DNA of 64,000 nucleotides from Sphingomonas oligophenolica (GTDB lineage Bacteria; Pseudomonadota; Alphaproteobacteria; Sphingomonadales; Sphingomonadaceae), in assembly GCF_006438955.1 (NCBI RefSeq), contig NZ_RCZK01000012.1:1-64000 (forward strand). The letters run 5' to 3'. The position numbers and the translations under genes are program-made. This document shows positions 1-9,387 of the stretch, piece by piece. Every line of letters starts with the position of its first letter. Position 1 is the first letter of the stretch. The notes beneath the pieces are model-generated. The model had not been told where the DNA came from and made no database searches. It was given only the letters and a program-made list of their open reading frames with translations.

Positions 1-1
1 C

Positions 2-232
2 ATCAGTATGGACGGCAAGGGCTGCTGGCGCGACAACGTGTTCGTTGAGCGCCTTTGGCGCTCGGTGAAATACGAGGAGGTATATCTGCACGCCTACGCA
101 TCGGTCCCCGAGGCCCGCGCCGGCATCGGCCGATACTTCGCATTTTATAATGGCATCCGGCCGCACTCAGCTCTTGGCGGCCGCACGCCCGACCAGATAT
201 ACTTCGACCAGCCGCTTCTCGCAGCGGCATGA
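2..232 (+). pseudogene. IS3-family transposase OrfB, C-terminal fragment at window edge
   Basis: The reading frame is open to the left edge, so this is the 3' end of a gene that starts outside the window. The visible 76 or so residues match the end of the IS3-type rve integrase core: the FVERLWRSVKYEEVYL block, then YxSxxEARAGIGRYFAFYN and the terminal RPHSALGGRTPDQ motif; the catalytic Glu of DDE is the E in VERLWRS. The protein would catalyse cut-and-copy transposition of its IS. The IS right end probably lies within about 60 bases of the stop, near 290, but I cannot define the inverted repeat without the left end. Whether the element is intact cannot be judged here. Confidence 0.85.
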
Positions 233-884
233 TCAACCAGCGGCGATCCACTTATCCAAGCCGCGAGCCTGTGCAGACGACCGGAGCCACCTCTATCTTC
301 CAGCGTATCAAGTACCAGGTCATTTTCTCGACGACGTCCTGCGGGCATGCGACCGGCAGGTCGGTGAGCAGCTTCCCAGTCGGTGGGCTTGCGCCCGTCT
401 GGCGGATCGACCTCGGTCGTATGAATGGCGGTCAAGCTGAGCGGCGGATAACGCTTCGAGGGGTTGAACTACCCTGTGATCGACGAGACCGTCGCCCTGA
501 TCCGGGACGGGACGCTCGTCGATCACACATACGACCGAGCGCTGGCTGCACCTGTGCCTATAGCGTGCCGCTAAACGTATCCTTCAAAGGCGTAGAGATT
601 GAGGAATTGTCGGTCACGCAGCAGTTCGCGATCGACTGCGCTGATCCCTGCGTCGTCGCAGGTCGCGTCGAATCGGGCGCGAATGATCGCGATCTGGGCA
701 TCAATGATTGTGCGGGCCTGAGCCATTTCGAGCAGGAACACCGGTGCGGCATCGACACAGAGCGCCAGACGGCTCGGCACCGATCGGGACCCCGTCAAGC
801 ATCGCTTTCTTTGATGATTACATGCGTTTGCATAGCGCAAGAGCGGCGTCTCGCTTCGAGGCCCTCCACAACACAAGACTCGCG
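233..884. other. Decayed accessory DNA between IS end and integrase
   Basis: No convincing full-length gene is present in this 650-base stretch. On the plus strand, frame 2, a short coding-like run around 452-568 (reading ...YPVIDETVALIRDG...) begins right after an in-frame stop at 449-451 and ends at a stop near 570, so it looks like a gene remnant. It contains a 10-base inverted repeat, GATCGACGAG at 478-487 and its complement at 515-524. On the minus strand a short ORF is listed separately. The pattern fits the scarred edge of a genomic island. Confidence 0.4.
571..780 (-). CDS. Short hypothetical ORF, possible gene fragment
   Basis: An ORF of about 69 codons (from a GTG at 780; the frame is open further upstream to 876) has alphaproteobacterial codon usage, with GC-rich third positions, and a plausible helical sequence including AQARTIIDAQIAIIRARFD and a C-terminal RQFLNLYAFEGY. 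I do not recognise the family. It lies just downstream of nothing obvious and immediately beyond the 3' end of the integrase gene, on the same strand. It could be a tiny island gene or the surviving tail of a larger one; the 5' part is not coding-like, which favours a fragment. Confidence 0.25.
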   Translation of the reverse strand: MPSRLALCVDAAPVFLLEMAQARTIIDAQIAIIRARFDATCDDAGISAVDRELLRDRQFLNLYAFEGYV

Positions 885-2174
885 CTAGCGCTGAGGGATC
901 AGCAATTCAACTGCGGGCACCTGGCCTTCCATGAGTAGCGTGGCCCACTCTCCCGCAATCTGCTTGCGCCGATCCCAATAGATCGCACGATTGTACGCCA
1001 TCTCGGACCCGGAGATTCCCGTTGGCTTATGGGCGAGCATGCCATCAATGATTTGGCGGTCTTCAAGCCGCCGTTCTGCAACGGCGCGCTCATTCATAAT
1101 GGTGGAAAAGGTTGATCGCCAGCCGTGCGGGACATGCCGACCGGCATAACCGTTGCGCGCATACATATAGCTAATCGTGTTTTCGGACATCGGGTGACGG
1201 GGGGAGCGACGGCTGCCGAAAAGATAAGGGTATGTCCCACTCAAACGGCGGATTTGCCGTAGTACCGCGATGGCTGCTTTAGGAAGGGGGACCACGTGCT
1301 CGAAGGCCTGGTCCGTCTTGTCGTCGAGCTCGAGTTTCATTTTGGCGGCGGGGATGCGCCAGGTAGCGTCCGGGGCGGATGCCCCCGGGTTATTCCATTC
1401 GATATTCTCGAATTCTTCCCACTGCGCGGCCCGTACAATTCCTGGCCGCACCACTGTCAACGCTAATAGCCGCGAAGCGAGCTTCGTTGCCGGTTCTGAG
1501 GTTGAGGCGTCCATCGCCGCAAGCAGTGCGCGAGCATCACCGAGCGTGCGCACGGCCGGCTGGCGCCCCCCGACGGGGGTCGGGAGCAATGCCTTGCTGA
1601 TGCTGGATGCTGGATCAGATCGGACCACGCCTTCAGCCATGGCGAATTGAAAAATAGCTGAGATATGCTGCCGAATTCGCTTGGCGGTATCGATTGCACC
1701 GCGACGCTCGACCTGCCGCAACGCCTTGAGGATCATTGGCCCGTCAATATGCGCTAGAGGCAGTCGACCCAGTTGAGGAAAGACGTCGCGACGAAGCGCT
1801 TGCTCCACCTTTTTGACGTGCACGGCCGACCAGCGGCCACGCTGCGCTTCATGCCAAAGCAATGCGTATTTTTCGAGTGTCGCGCCGGCCGCCGCGTACG
1901 CCGCGATCTTCCGTTTATGCGCCTCCATCGCTGGGTCTAGCGATTCGCGGAGCATTCGTTTGGCGTCGTCGCGCAGCTCGCGAGCACGGGCGAGGGTCAC
2001 CTCTGGATAGGGTCCCAGCAACAACCGCTTCTCCTTGCCCGCGAACCGGTATTTCAGGCGCCAGGATTTATGACCCTTTTTGGTCACGAAGAGGTGGAGT
2101 CCGCCTGAGTCCGCGAGTTTATAATCACGCTCGGACGGCAGGGCTTTCCTGGCCTGCATATCGGTCAATGCCAT
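885..2174 (-). CDS. P4-type tyrosine integrase of a genomic island
   Basis: A 429-residue site-specific recombinase. The N-terminus (about 1-80) is the DUF4102/Arm-DNA-binding domain (KLADSGGLHLFV, then SWRLKYRFAGKEKRLLLG, typical of the family), followed by a core-binding domain and the C-terminal catalytic domain. The catalytic set is visible: Arg243 in VVRPG, His350 and Arg353 in HGWR, His382 in LAHK, and Tyr394 in AYNRA. The ATG at 2174 gives the standard MALTD start; a TTG four codons upstream is less likely. The gene is read away from tRNA-Lys and begins about 160 bases from its 3' end, the classic layout for an element integrated into a tRNA gene. The rest of the element must lie to the left. 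Confidence 0.93.
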   Translation of the reverse strand: MALTDMQARKALPSERDYKLADSGGLHLFVTKKGHKSWRLKYRFAGKEKRLLLGPYPEVTLARARELRDDAKRMLRESLDPAMEAHKRKIAAYAAAGATLEKYALLWHEAQRGRWSAVHVKKVEQALRRDVFPQLGRLPLAHIDGPMILKALRQVERRGAIDTAKRIRQHISAIFQFAMAEGVVRSDPASSISKALLPTPVGGRQPAVRTLGDARALLAAMDASTSEPATKLASRLLALTVVRPGIVRAAQWEEFENIEWNNPGASAPDATWRIPAAKMKLELDDKTDQAFEHVVPLPKAAIAVLRQIRRLSGTYPYLFGSRRSPRHPMSENTISYMYARNGYAGRHVPHGWRSTFSTIMNERAVAERRLEDRQIIDGMLAHKPTGISGSEMAYNRAIYWDRRKQIAGEWATLLMEGQVPAVELLIPQR

Positions 2175-2332
2175 TGATGCCCCCAATGTCCAGTTCCGCT
2201 GCCCCCGGTCATGCCCCTGTGGCTGACGCGATCGGATGGAGACGGCAGGAACGTGATGGTGCAGAAGTTACGCATTACTCTGCGTAAAATGCAATGGGAC
2301 CGGGCTTTCTGGGACTCTCCGATTGGGTCCGA

Positions 2333-2360
2333 TGGTGGGTCCGCCGGGGCTCGAACCCGG
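2333..2360. other. Predicted attachment site in tRNA-Lys 3' end
   Basis: Inference from position only: P4-type integrases usually recombine within the T-arm/3' end of a tRNA, and this integrase lies directly beyond the tRNA-Lys 3' end. The matching direct repeat that would mark the far end of the island is not in the window, so the core sequence cannot be defined. Confidence 0.35.
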
Positions 2361-2408
2361 GACCTCTCGATTAAAAGTCGCTTGCTCTACCAACTGAGCT
2401 ACGGACCC
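2333..2408 (-). tRNA. tRNA-Lys (anticodon TTT)
   Basis: A full cloverleaf can be drawn on the minus strand: acceptor stem GGGTCCG/CGGACCC, D-arm AGCTCAGTTGGTAGAGC, anticodon loop CTTTTAA with anticodon TTT, T-arm with GGTTCGAGCCC, discriminator A and an encoded CCA at 2335-2333. The gene is intact despite the integrase next to its 3' end, as expected when an integrating element restores the tRNA. Confidence 0.97.
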
Positions 2409-2446
2409 CCGCCATCGGGCACCTTGGAATCAGGGCCTCCGGCGCC

Positions 2447-2932
2447 CTAGGCACGCGGGCGGGGCTGGTCAACCGCGTGGAGCAACTGGCGAACGGTCTT
2501 GCCCCCAACCGGGTCTCGCCAGTCGGGCGCGAGGCGCGCGAGCGGGGCCAGGACGAAGCGGCGGTTGCGATAGGCCGGATGGGGCACGCTGAGCCCCAGC
2601 GACGCGCAGATCCCCCCCGACCACAAGATGATGTCGAGGTCGATCACGCGCGCGCCCCAGCGCCTGCCGGGGCGGCGCCCGAAGCGGGCTTCGATCGCCT
2701 TGAGACGGGCGAGCACATCGGGCGGGCGACGCTTGCTCTCGATCAGCGCGACCGCGTTGGCGAAGCGCCGGTTCGAGGGTCCGACCGGATCGCTCGCGAC
2801 GATGGGAGAGGCGGCGACGACATGCTTCAACGCCGCGATCGCCGCCGCGACTTCGCGGCTGGGCGAACCATGGCGTCCGCGCCGGTTGGAGCCGATCGCG
2901 ATCGCGTACAGCGTGCGGGTTGTCCTCGGCAT
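2447..2932 (-). CDS. folK: 2-amino-4-hydroxy-6-hydroxymethyldihydropteridine pyrophosphokinase
   Basis: FolK transfers pyrophosphate from ATP to 6-hydroxymethyl-7,8-dihydropterin in cytosolic folate synthesis. The 161 residues match the usual size. Visible signatures: IAIGSN at the N-terminus, the GPSNRRFANAV pterin/ATP segment, the RRWGARVIDLDIILW motif with the metal-binding Asp pair, and the VPHPAYRNRRFVLAPL motif near the C-terminus. The gene lies 38 bases from tRNA-Lys on the same strand, and its start codon abuts the divergent uracil-DNA glycosylase gene, so both promoters must lie within or overlap the other gene's 5' end. Confidence 0.95.
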   Translation of the reverse strand: MPRTTRTLYAIAIGSNRRGRHGSPSREVAAAIAALKHVVAASPIVASDPVGPSNRRFANAVALIESKRRPPDVLARLKAIEARFGRRPGRRWGARVIDLDIILWSGGICASLGLSVPHPAYRNRRFVLAPLARLAPDWRDPVGGKTVRQLLHAVDQPRPRA

Positions 2933-2954
2933 GCGCGGCGCTTACCCGGTCGCG

Positions 2955-3607
2955 ATGGAATTTGCACCCAGTCCGCTGCCCGCGACCGAACCCCCGCACG
3001 ATTGCCCGCGTTGCCCACGCCTCGTCGCGTTTCGCGAGGAACTGCGCGGTGAGTTCCCAGGCTGGTGGAACGCGCCGGTTCCCGCGTTCGGCGAACCCAA
3101 CGCGTGGCTCGGCATCGTTGGCTTGGCGCCGGGCAAACACGGCGCCAACCGGACGGGACGACCTTTTACCGGCGATTATGCGGGCGACCTGCTGTTCGCG
3201 ACGCTCGCCAAGTTCGGGCTGAGCGAGGGGGTGTATGCAGCGAAGCCCGACGACGGGTTGAAGCTCACCGGCGCGATCCTGATCAATGCGGTGCGGTGCC
3301 TGCCGCCCGCCAACAAGCCGACGCCCGAGGAAATCCGCACCTGCCGCCCGTTTCTGGAGGCGCCGGTCGCGGCGTTGCCCCAGGCGCGGATCTTCATCGC
3401 GCTCGGCCAGATCGCGCATCAGTCGGCGGTGAAGACCTTGGGTGGGCGATTGCCCAAGTGCACGTTTGGTCACCTCGCCGAACATCGGATGCCCGACGGG
3501 CGCATCCTGATCGATAGCTATCACTGCTCACGTTACAACACGAACACGCGTCGGCTGACTCCCGAGATGTTCGAGGCGGTATTCGCGCGCGCGATCGAGC
3601 TACGCGA

Positions 3608-3635
<28 letters not shown>
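2955..3635 (+). CDS. Uracil-DNA glycosylase, family 5-like (UdgB)
   Basis: A 226-residue protein of the UDG superfamily that would excise uracil and related deaminated bases from DNA. It has the N-terminal CPRC pair at about 18-21 that helps hold an iron-sulfur cluster, the GLAPGKHGANRTGRPFTGD active-site block, a further Cys in INAVRCLPP, and C-terminal SYHCSRYNTNT, all characteristic of the family 4/5 branch; the GLAPG form points to family 5. The ATG at 2955 is preferred; an in-frame ATG at 2931 would overlap folK. The frame stays open far upstream, but that is antisense to folK. Its end overlaps aguB by 28 bases (convergent). Confidence 0.88.
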
Positions 3636-4468
<833 letters not shown>

Positions 4469-4511
4469 GTAGGCGCCGCGGCAAGGTTACGAAAGGCGGA
4501 CTGCGGCCGCG

Positions 4512-5489
4512 TCAGCGCGTGATACTGGCGAGCCCGACCCCAGCGTTGCGATGGATCGTCACGCCGTGTCCAGTCCCGGCGCCGGTGGGCGGCGTGCCGC
4601 GATGGATGTCGACCCCCGCGACGAACGCGGCCGGTATCGCCACCGGTACGGTCGTTTCCGCCGCATCGGAAGGGCTTGAAGGCGTGGTGGCCTCGGCGAT
4701 CGACGACCCCCGATGGACGGTGACCCCGGCCTCGATCGTCTGGACGATGGCGTCGATCGATTTGGGTGCGATGTGGCGACCGCCGGTCAAGATGGGTTCG
4801 GCCCCCGCGTAGCGCTGGCTGAATGCACCGAGCCCGCCCCAACTGCCCGGCAGGCGATAGAAGATATGCGCGCCGATCGTCGCGACGTGGGTGACCTTAG
4901 CGGCCCACCAGGGGTGGATCGCGGTCGTGTGGTAATAGGTCGCGGTGCCGACCGGCGCATAGACGAAGCCCGCCAATGCGGCGCCCGCGACCTCCGCGGC
5001 GCGCGCCCAGGCGCTCGGTTCGCGGCGGCGCGCGAGCGATCCGTCGCAGGTGAAGCTGAACTGGCATCCGGTCGATCGCCGCGACCCTTCGTACACGGTG
5101 CCGCATACACTGTTGGAATAAGCAGGATTGTGGACGCGGTTGATGACGACCTGTGCGACCGCGCGCTGGCCGTCGACCGGTTCGGATCGCGCCTCGTAAT
5201 AGACCGCCTGGGTCAGGCAATCGAGCGCGCGCTGCGCGTCGGGCACCGCTGCGTTCTCGACGAAGGGCGCTGCGGGGGTGACGACCAGCGCGTCGGCGAC
5301 CGCGGGGGCGGGGGCCTTAGCGAGCAACGCCGCCGAGGGACCGCCGGCGGCGCTCGCGCGGATTCGGGTGGGTGGCGGTACGACGAGGCTAAGCCTTGCG
5401 GCGCCGAGCGATGGGTCGGCCCGCGTGGTCCCGACGCACGACGTCGTTAGCGCCACGATACCCAACCCCAGGACGCTCCGTGCGATCAT
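4512..5489 (-). CDS. SleB-type cell wall hydrolase
   Basis: A 325-residue secreted or lipid-anchored peptidoglycan hydrolase. The N-terminus is hydrophobic and ends in a lipobox-like LTTSC (Cys18). A low-complexity Ala/Pro stretch (25-80) leads to the Hydrolase_2 domain (about 90-212), with the QAVYYEARSE motif (catalytic Glu99), VINRV, the GCQFSFTCDG Cys pair, and TYYHT...HPWW. The C-terminal tail carries three spaced copies of a V-x-HR(G/N) motif at about 256, 293 and 310. The family includes spore-cortex SleB lytic transglycosylases and CwlJ-like proteins; in non-spore-formers its substrate is vegetative peptidoglycan. It separates aguB from aguA. Confidence 0.88.
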   Translation of the reverse strand: MIARSVLGLGIVALTTSCVGTTRADPSLGAARLSLVVPPPTRIRASAAGGPSAALLAKAPAPAVADALVVTPAAPFVENAAVPDAQRALDCLTQAVYYEARSEPVDGQRAVAQVVINRVHNPAYSNSVCGTVYEGSRRSTGCQFSFTCDGSLARRREPSAWARAAEVAGAALAGFVYAPVGTATYYHTTAIHPWWAAKVTHVATIGAHIFYRLPGSWGGLGAFSQRYAGAEPILTGGRHIAPKSIDAIVQTIEAGVTVHRGSSIAEATTPSSPSDAAETTVPVAIPAAFVAGVDIHRGTPPTGAGTGHGVTIHRNAGVGLASITR

Positions 5490-5549
5490 CTTCCCCGCCA
5501 GACAGCTATCAGAAGCGTCCGCACCTAACGGGCAGAGGTTGGAATCGGG

Positions 5550-6542
5550 TTAACCGGCCTTGGTGGGGGAGGGTGCGCGCAAAGGGATTTGCTGCGAAAT
5601 GCAGTGGAAGCTGCCGCCCCCGGTCAGGATGCTGTCGGCGCGCAGGCCCACCGCCTTGCGCTCCGGAAACAGCGCCTGGATCGCCGCCACCGCTGCCGCG
5701 TCGTTGGCAGCGCCATAGAGCGGAACGACGACCGCGGCATTGCCGATGTAGAAGTTCATATAGCTCGCGGGTGCGATTTCCTCGTTGCGCAGCACGCGAC
5801 CGGGCGAGGGGATCGTCACCACCGTCAGCCCCGCCGCCTCGGCATCGCGCCGGGCGTGCTGATAGACCATCCAATTGGGATCGTTTTCGCAGGGTTCGGG
5901 GATCGCGACACGGCCTTCACCGACAAAGCGCGCCAGATTGTCGACATGGCCATCGGTATGGTCGTTGAGCAGCCCCTCGCCGAGCCACACGATCCGGGTC
6001 AGCCCCAGATCCTCGGCGAGCCTTACCTCGATCTCGGCGCGCGACATGCCGGGGTTGCGGTTGCGGTTGAGCAGGCATTGCTCGGTCGTGATCGCGGTAC
6101 CGGTGCCATCGCCGTCGATCGCGCCGCCTTCGAGTACCCAATTGCAGAACGCCGCGTCGATCCCGCATGTCGCGGCGAGGCGATCGCCGACGCTATCGTC
6201 GCCGGGCAGATCGTATTTCGCGCCCCAACCGTTAAATTCGAAATCGCGCGCGCGGCCATCGCCGAGCAGGATCGGCCCGGTATCGCGCAACCAGATGTCG
6301 CCGAACTTCTCGACCAGCACTTCGGCGAACGGCGCCAGCTTGCGCGCTGCGGCCGCCGCCTCTTCGTCCGCGGCGACCAGCATGACCGTTTCGCCCTTGC
6401 CGTCCGCATGCACTGCCTTGGCGAACGCCGCGACCTCGTGGCGGGCCGGTTCGAGGTCGTCGCCCCACAGCGTGGCATGGCTGGGGAAGCCGATCCACAC
6501 CGCATCGTGCGGCGCCCATTCGGCGGGCGGGGGCGTCGTCAT
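5550..6542 (-). CDS. aguA: Agmatine deiminase
   Basis: AguA converts agmatine to N-carbamoylputrescine and ammonia, feeding aguB two genes on. The 330 residues match the family. Signatures: PAEWAPHDAVWIGFPS at the N-terminus, WLRDTGPILL, EGGAIDGDGTGTAITTEQCLLNRNRNPG, HTDGHVDN and the catalytic Cys314 in LTGGGSFHCISQQ. The ATG at 6542 starts the conserved region and overlaps the stop of the upstream M28 peptidase gene as ATGA, so the two are probably translationally coupled; the frame is open upstream but that is the peptidase gene read in another frame. Confidence 0.95.
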   Translation of the reverse strand: MTTPPPAEWAPHDAVWIGFPSHATLWGDDLEPARHEVAAFAKAVHADGKGETVMLVAADEEAAAAARKLAPFAEVLVEKFGDIWLRDTGPILLGDGRARDFEFNGWGAKYDLPGDDSVGDRLAATCGIDAAFCNWVLEGGAIDGDGTGTAITTEQCLLNRNRNPGMSRAEIEVRLAEDLGLTRIVWLGEGLLNDHTDGHVDNLARFVGEGRVAIPEPCENDPNWMVYQHARRDAEAAGLTVVTIPSPGRVLRNEEIAPASYMNFYIGNAAVVVPLYGAANDAAAVAAIQALFPERKAVGLRADSILTGGGSFHCISQQIPLRAPSPTKAG

Positions 6543-8185
6543 TGCGCGCCCGCGCGGCTTTTGTCGCGGAGGTTGCGGAATTCGGCGGTCTTGTACCAAT
6601 TGGGCCAGAGCGTCGTATCGTCGGCGAGCTTGCGCCCCAGCCCATAATAGATGTTCAAGTCCGCGACCGCGCCCGACCAGTCCCAATTGGGGTCATATTC
6701 GTCCTGCGGCTTGTGATAGCGGTGCGCGACATAATCCGCGCGCGCGGCCTCCCCTGCGACGGTGCCACCCTTGACGAGGTCCGATCCCGATCCGCCGTCG
6801 AGCATCGGCACGCCGAGCTTGGCGAAGCTGAAATGATCCGACCGGTAATAGCCCCCCGCCTCTGGATGCTCTTCCATCCCGATCGTGCGCTCCTCGGCGA
6901 GGACGAACGATTTCACCAGATCCTCGATCTCGCTCTTGCCCGCACCGGTCAGCACGAAATCCTTTGCCCTGCCGCCGACATTCAGGACATCCATGTTGAC
7001 GCCGCCGACGGTGCGCGCCAGCGGATAGATCGGGTGTTCGGCATAATAGCGCGATCCGAGCAGCCCCGATTCCTCCGCGGTCACCGCCATGAACGCGATC
7101 GATCGCTTGGCGGGCCCCGCCTTCGCCTGCGCTTCGGCGAGCGCGACGAGTCCCGCGACGCCGCTCGCGTTGTCGAGCGCGCCGTTGCAGATATCGTCAC
7201 CGTCGACCGGGTCGCAGCGGCCCAGATGGTCCCAATGCGCGGTGTACATCACGTAATCCTGCGGTGCTTTCGTTCCGGGCAGCACGCCGATCACGTTCTT
7301 CGACATTTGCCGTTTGATCCTATTGTCGAAGCTTGTCGACATTTTCACGTCGAGCGGGACGGCCTTGAACCCCTTCGTCTTGGCGGCGGCGGACAGCGCG
7401 GCGAAATCCTGCCCAGCGCTCGCGAAGAGCTTTTCGGCGGCGGGGCGCTGAATCCAGCCGATCACCTGGCTTTGATCCTTGTGATCGCCAGCCTCGTCGA
7501 GTTCGAGCTGCGGGCCGGTCCATGATGACTGTACGACGGCCCAGGGATACGCCGCTGGTTCGGTATCGTGGACGATGATCGCCGCGGCCGCGCCCTGCCG
7601 CGCCGCCTCTTCGTATTTGTATGTCCAGCGCCCGTAATAGGTCATCGCGCGGCCTTCGAACGGGCCGGTCAGCGCCGTCGTCTGCCAGTCGGGATCGTTG
7701 ACCAGGATGACGACGGTCTTCCCCTTCACGTCGATCCCGGCATAGTCGTTCCAGCCCTTTTCGGGCGCGTTGATGCCATAGCCGACGAAGACGACCGGGC
7801 TATCCTTCAGTTCGATTCGCGGCACGACGCGATAGGTGCCAGCGACCATATCGGTACGGTAGGCGAGGCTGATCGGGGTCTTCCCCCCCGCGAACGAAAG
7901 CGGCGCGACGTGTTCGCCCGTGATCTCGACCATCGGCACGTCCTGGAACCAGCTGGCCCCCTTGTCGCCATGGGGATTTCCGGGCTTCAGGCCCGCCGCC
8001 TTAAAGCGTTCGACGATGTACGCGACTGTCTTGTCCTCCGCAGGCGTCGTCGGCGCACGGCCTTCGTATGCGTCGGAGGACAGCTCCTTGGTGACCGATT
8101 TCAGCGTGTCGACCGAGATCACGGGATCGGTTTGTGCCGAGGCGGTGGTGGTCACGAACAACAGCGAGAGCATAAAACGGCGCAT
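6539..8185 (-). CDS. Secreted M28-family metallopeptidase with PA domain
   Basis: A 548-residue exported zinc aminopeptidase. The signal peptide (MRRFMLSLLFVTTTASAQ) would be cut near residue 18. A PA-type insertion domain lies in about 120-260. The M28 zinc ligands are visible in order: His in YTAHWDHLG, Asp in GALDNASGVAG, Glu-Glu in VTAEESGLLG, Asp in GGVNMDVLN, and His in YYRSDHFSFAK. It likely trims N-terminal residues from peptides in the periplasm or outside the cell. It heads an operon with aguA (4-base ATGA overlap). Confidence 0.92.
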   Translation of the reverse strand: MRRFMLSLLFVTTTASAQTDPVISVDTLKSVTKELSSDAYEGRAPTTPAEDKTVAYIVERFKAAGLKPGNPHGDKGASWFQDVPMVEITGEHVAPLSFAGGKTPISLAYRTDMVAGTYRVVPRIELKDSPVVFVGYGINAPEKGWNDYAGIDVKGKTVVILVNDPDWQTTALTGPFEGRAMTYYGRWTYKYEEAARQGAAAAIIVHDTEPAAYPWAVVQSSWTGPQLELDEAGDHKDQSQVIGWIQRPAAEKLFASAGQDFAALSAAAKTKGFKAVPLDVKMSTSFDNRIKRQMSKNVIGVLPGTKAPQDYVMYTAHWDHLGRCDPVDGDDICNGALDNASGVAGLVALAEAQAKAGPAKRSIAFMAVTAEESGLLGSRYYAEHPIYPLARTVGGVNMDVLNVGGRAKDFVLTGAGKSEIEDLVKSFVLAEERTIGMEEHPEAGGYYRSDHFSFAKLGVPMLDGGSGSDLVKGGTVAGEAARADYVAHRYHKPQDEYDPNWDWSGAVADLNIYYGLGRKLADDTTLWPNWYKTAEFRNLRDKSRAGAQ

Positions 8186-8233
8186 GGGAACTCCTTCGTG
8201 CCGGTTTGTGGCAAGCTCGGTCGCGCTTGTCCA

Positions 8234-8265
8234 AACGAAAAGGGCGGCCCCGCAGGACCGCCCTT
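8234..8265 (-). terminator. Rho-independent terminator of rpsD
   Basis: A perfect 8-base-pair stem (AAGGGCGG at 8240-8247 with CCGCCCTT at 8258-8265) and a 10-base loop, followed on the minus strand by TTTTCGTTTGG. It lies 24 bases beyond the rpsD stop and also separates rpsD from the M28 peptidase gene. Confidence 0.85.
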
Positions 8266-8288
8266 ATTTGCTGTCGAGTCGCCTCGGA

Positions 8289-8903
8289 TCAGCGCGAGTA
8301 GAATTCGACGACCAGATTCGGCTCCATCTTCACGGGGTAGGGCACCTCGTCGAGCGCGGGGACGCGCGTGAAGGTTACCTTTGCGGTGCCGTCGGGGGCG
8401 ACATAGTCGGGGATTTCGCGCTCGGCGAGGCTTTGCGCTTCCATCACCAGCGCCATTTCCTGCGCCTTCGATCCCAGCGTGATCTCGTCGCCGATGAAGC
8501 AGCGGCGCGAGGCGATGTTGCACTTGACGCCATTGACCTTGACGTGGCCGTGGCTGACGAGTTGGCGTGCAGCAAAGATCGTCGGCGCGAACTTGGCGCG
8601 ATAGACGATCATGTCGAGCCGCTGCTCGAGCAGGCCGATCAGGTTCTGGCTGGTGTCCCCCTTCATCCGGGCGGCCTCGTGATAGCAGGCACGGAACTGT
8701 TTTTCGGTCACGTCGCCATAATAGCCCTTGAGCTTCTGCTTGGCGCGCAGCTGAATACCGAAATCGCTGACCTTGCCCTTGCGGCGCTGGCCGTGTTGGC
8801 CGGGGCCATATTCACGCTTGTTGACCGGGGATTTCGGGCGACCCCAGATGTTCTCGCCCATCCGCCGATCGAGCTTGTACTTGGCGCTGTTGCGCTTCGA
8901 CAT
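8289..8903 (-). CDS. rpsD: 30S ribosomal protein S4
   Basis: S4 is a primary assembly protein of the 30S subunit, binding 16S rRNA. The 204 residues have the N-terminal [22 protein letters not shown] segment, the central [14 protein letters not shown] block, and the S4 RNA-binding domain ([31 protein letters not shown] region), ending in VVEFYSR. The ATG at 8903 gives the standard MSKR start; the open frame upstream to 9254 is not coding. As in many alphaproteobacteria it stands alone rather than in a large ribosomal operon. A strong terminator follows. Confidence 0.98.
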   Translation of the reverse strand: MSKRNSAKYKLDRRMGENIWGRPKSPVNKREYGPGQHGQRRKGKVSDFGIQLRAKQKLKGYYGDVTEKQFRACYHEAARMKGDTSQNLIGLLEQRLDMIVYRAKFAPTIFAARQLVSHGHVKVNGVKCNIASRRCFIGDEITLGSKAQEMALVMEAQSLAEREIPDYVAPDGTAKVTFTRVPALDEVPYPVKMEPNLVVEFYSR

Positions 8904-9084
8904 GATATTTCCTTGGCAATTGCTAACGACGTTATCCCGGTATCGCCTGCTGGCTGCCTTATGACGGGCAGGGCGGGGCCACCGCTTCACCGGGGTGCGG
9001 GGCCATTGCGAAGGCGGGCGCCTAGCCGCCGTGTCCCGGCGAGTCAAGCTGGACACCCCTTTGCCGGGCGGGCAGGAGGCCGAC

Positions 9085-9387
9085 ATGACCGAACCACTTT
9101 CAGGCCCCGACTGCACCACGATGGCGGAAGTCCGCGCGGGCGTCGACCACGTCGATGCCGAGCTGATCGCGCTGCTTGCGCGCCGCTTCGCGTATATGGA
9201 CGCCGCCGCGCGGATCAAACCTTCGCGCGAACAGGTGCGCGATGGCAAGCGCAAGGCCGAGGTGATCGCAAATGCGCAGGCGCGCGCGCAGGCAGCGGGA
9301 TTGCCGCACGAGGCGATCGCGGACCTGTGGGATGCGCTGGTCGAGGCCTCGATCGCCTATGAGTTCGCGGCGTTCGACCGCCGCTGA
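9085..9387 (+). CDS. Chorismate mutase, AroQ class
   Basis: A 100-residue all-helical monofunctional chorismate mutase that turns chorismate into prephenate for Phe and Tyr synthesis. The CM_2 pattern is visible: an N-terminal helix with R..D.ID.ELI.LLARR.AY, Lys/Arg residues in KPSREQV and KRKAEVI, and the C-terminal [13 protein letters not shown] helix. The ATG at 9085 has a good ribosome site (GGCAGGAGG, 9071-9079). Its 3' end overlaps the convergent trmJ-like gene by 31 bases. Confidence 0.9.
   Translation: MTEPLSGPDCTTMAEVRAGVDHVDAELIALLARRFAYMDAAARIKPSREQVRDGKRKAEVIANAQARAQAAGLPHEAIADLWDALVEASIAYEFAAFDRR

Noticed and set aside
229..888. A 219-residue plus-strand ORF after the transposase
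   Set aside because: Composition is Arg/Ser-rich with no recognisable domain, it overlaps the transposase stop, and a better coding signal lies on the opposite strand for part of its length.
2628..2954. Upstream extension of the uracil-DNA glycosylase ORF to 2628
   Set aside because: This part is antisense to folK and has no glycosylase similarity. The conserved region begins at 2955.
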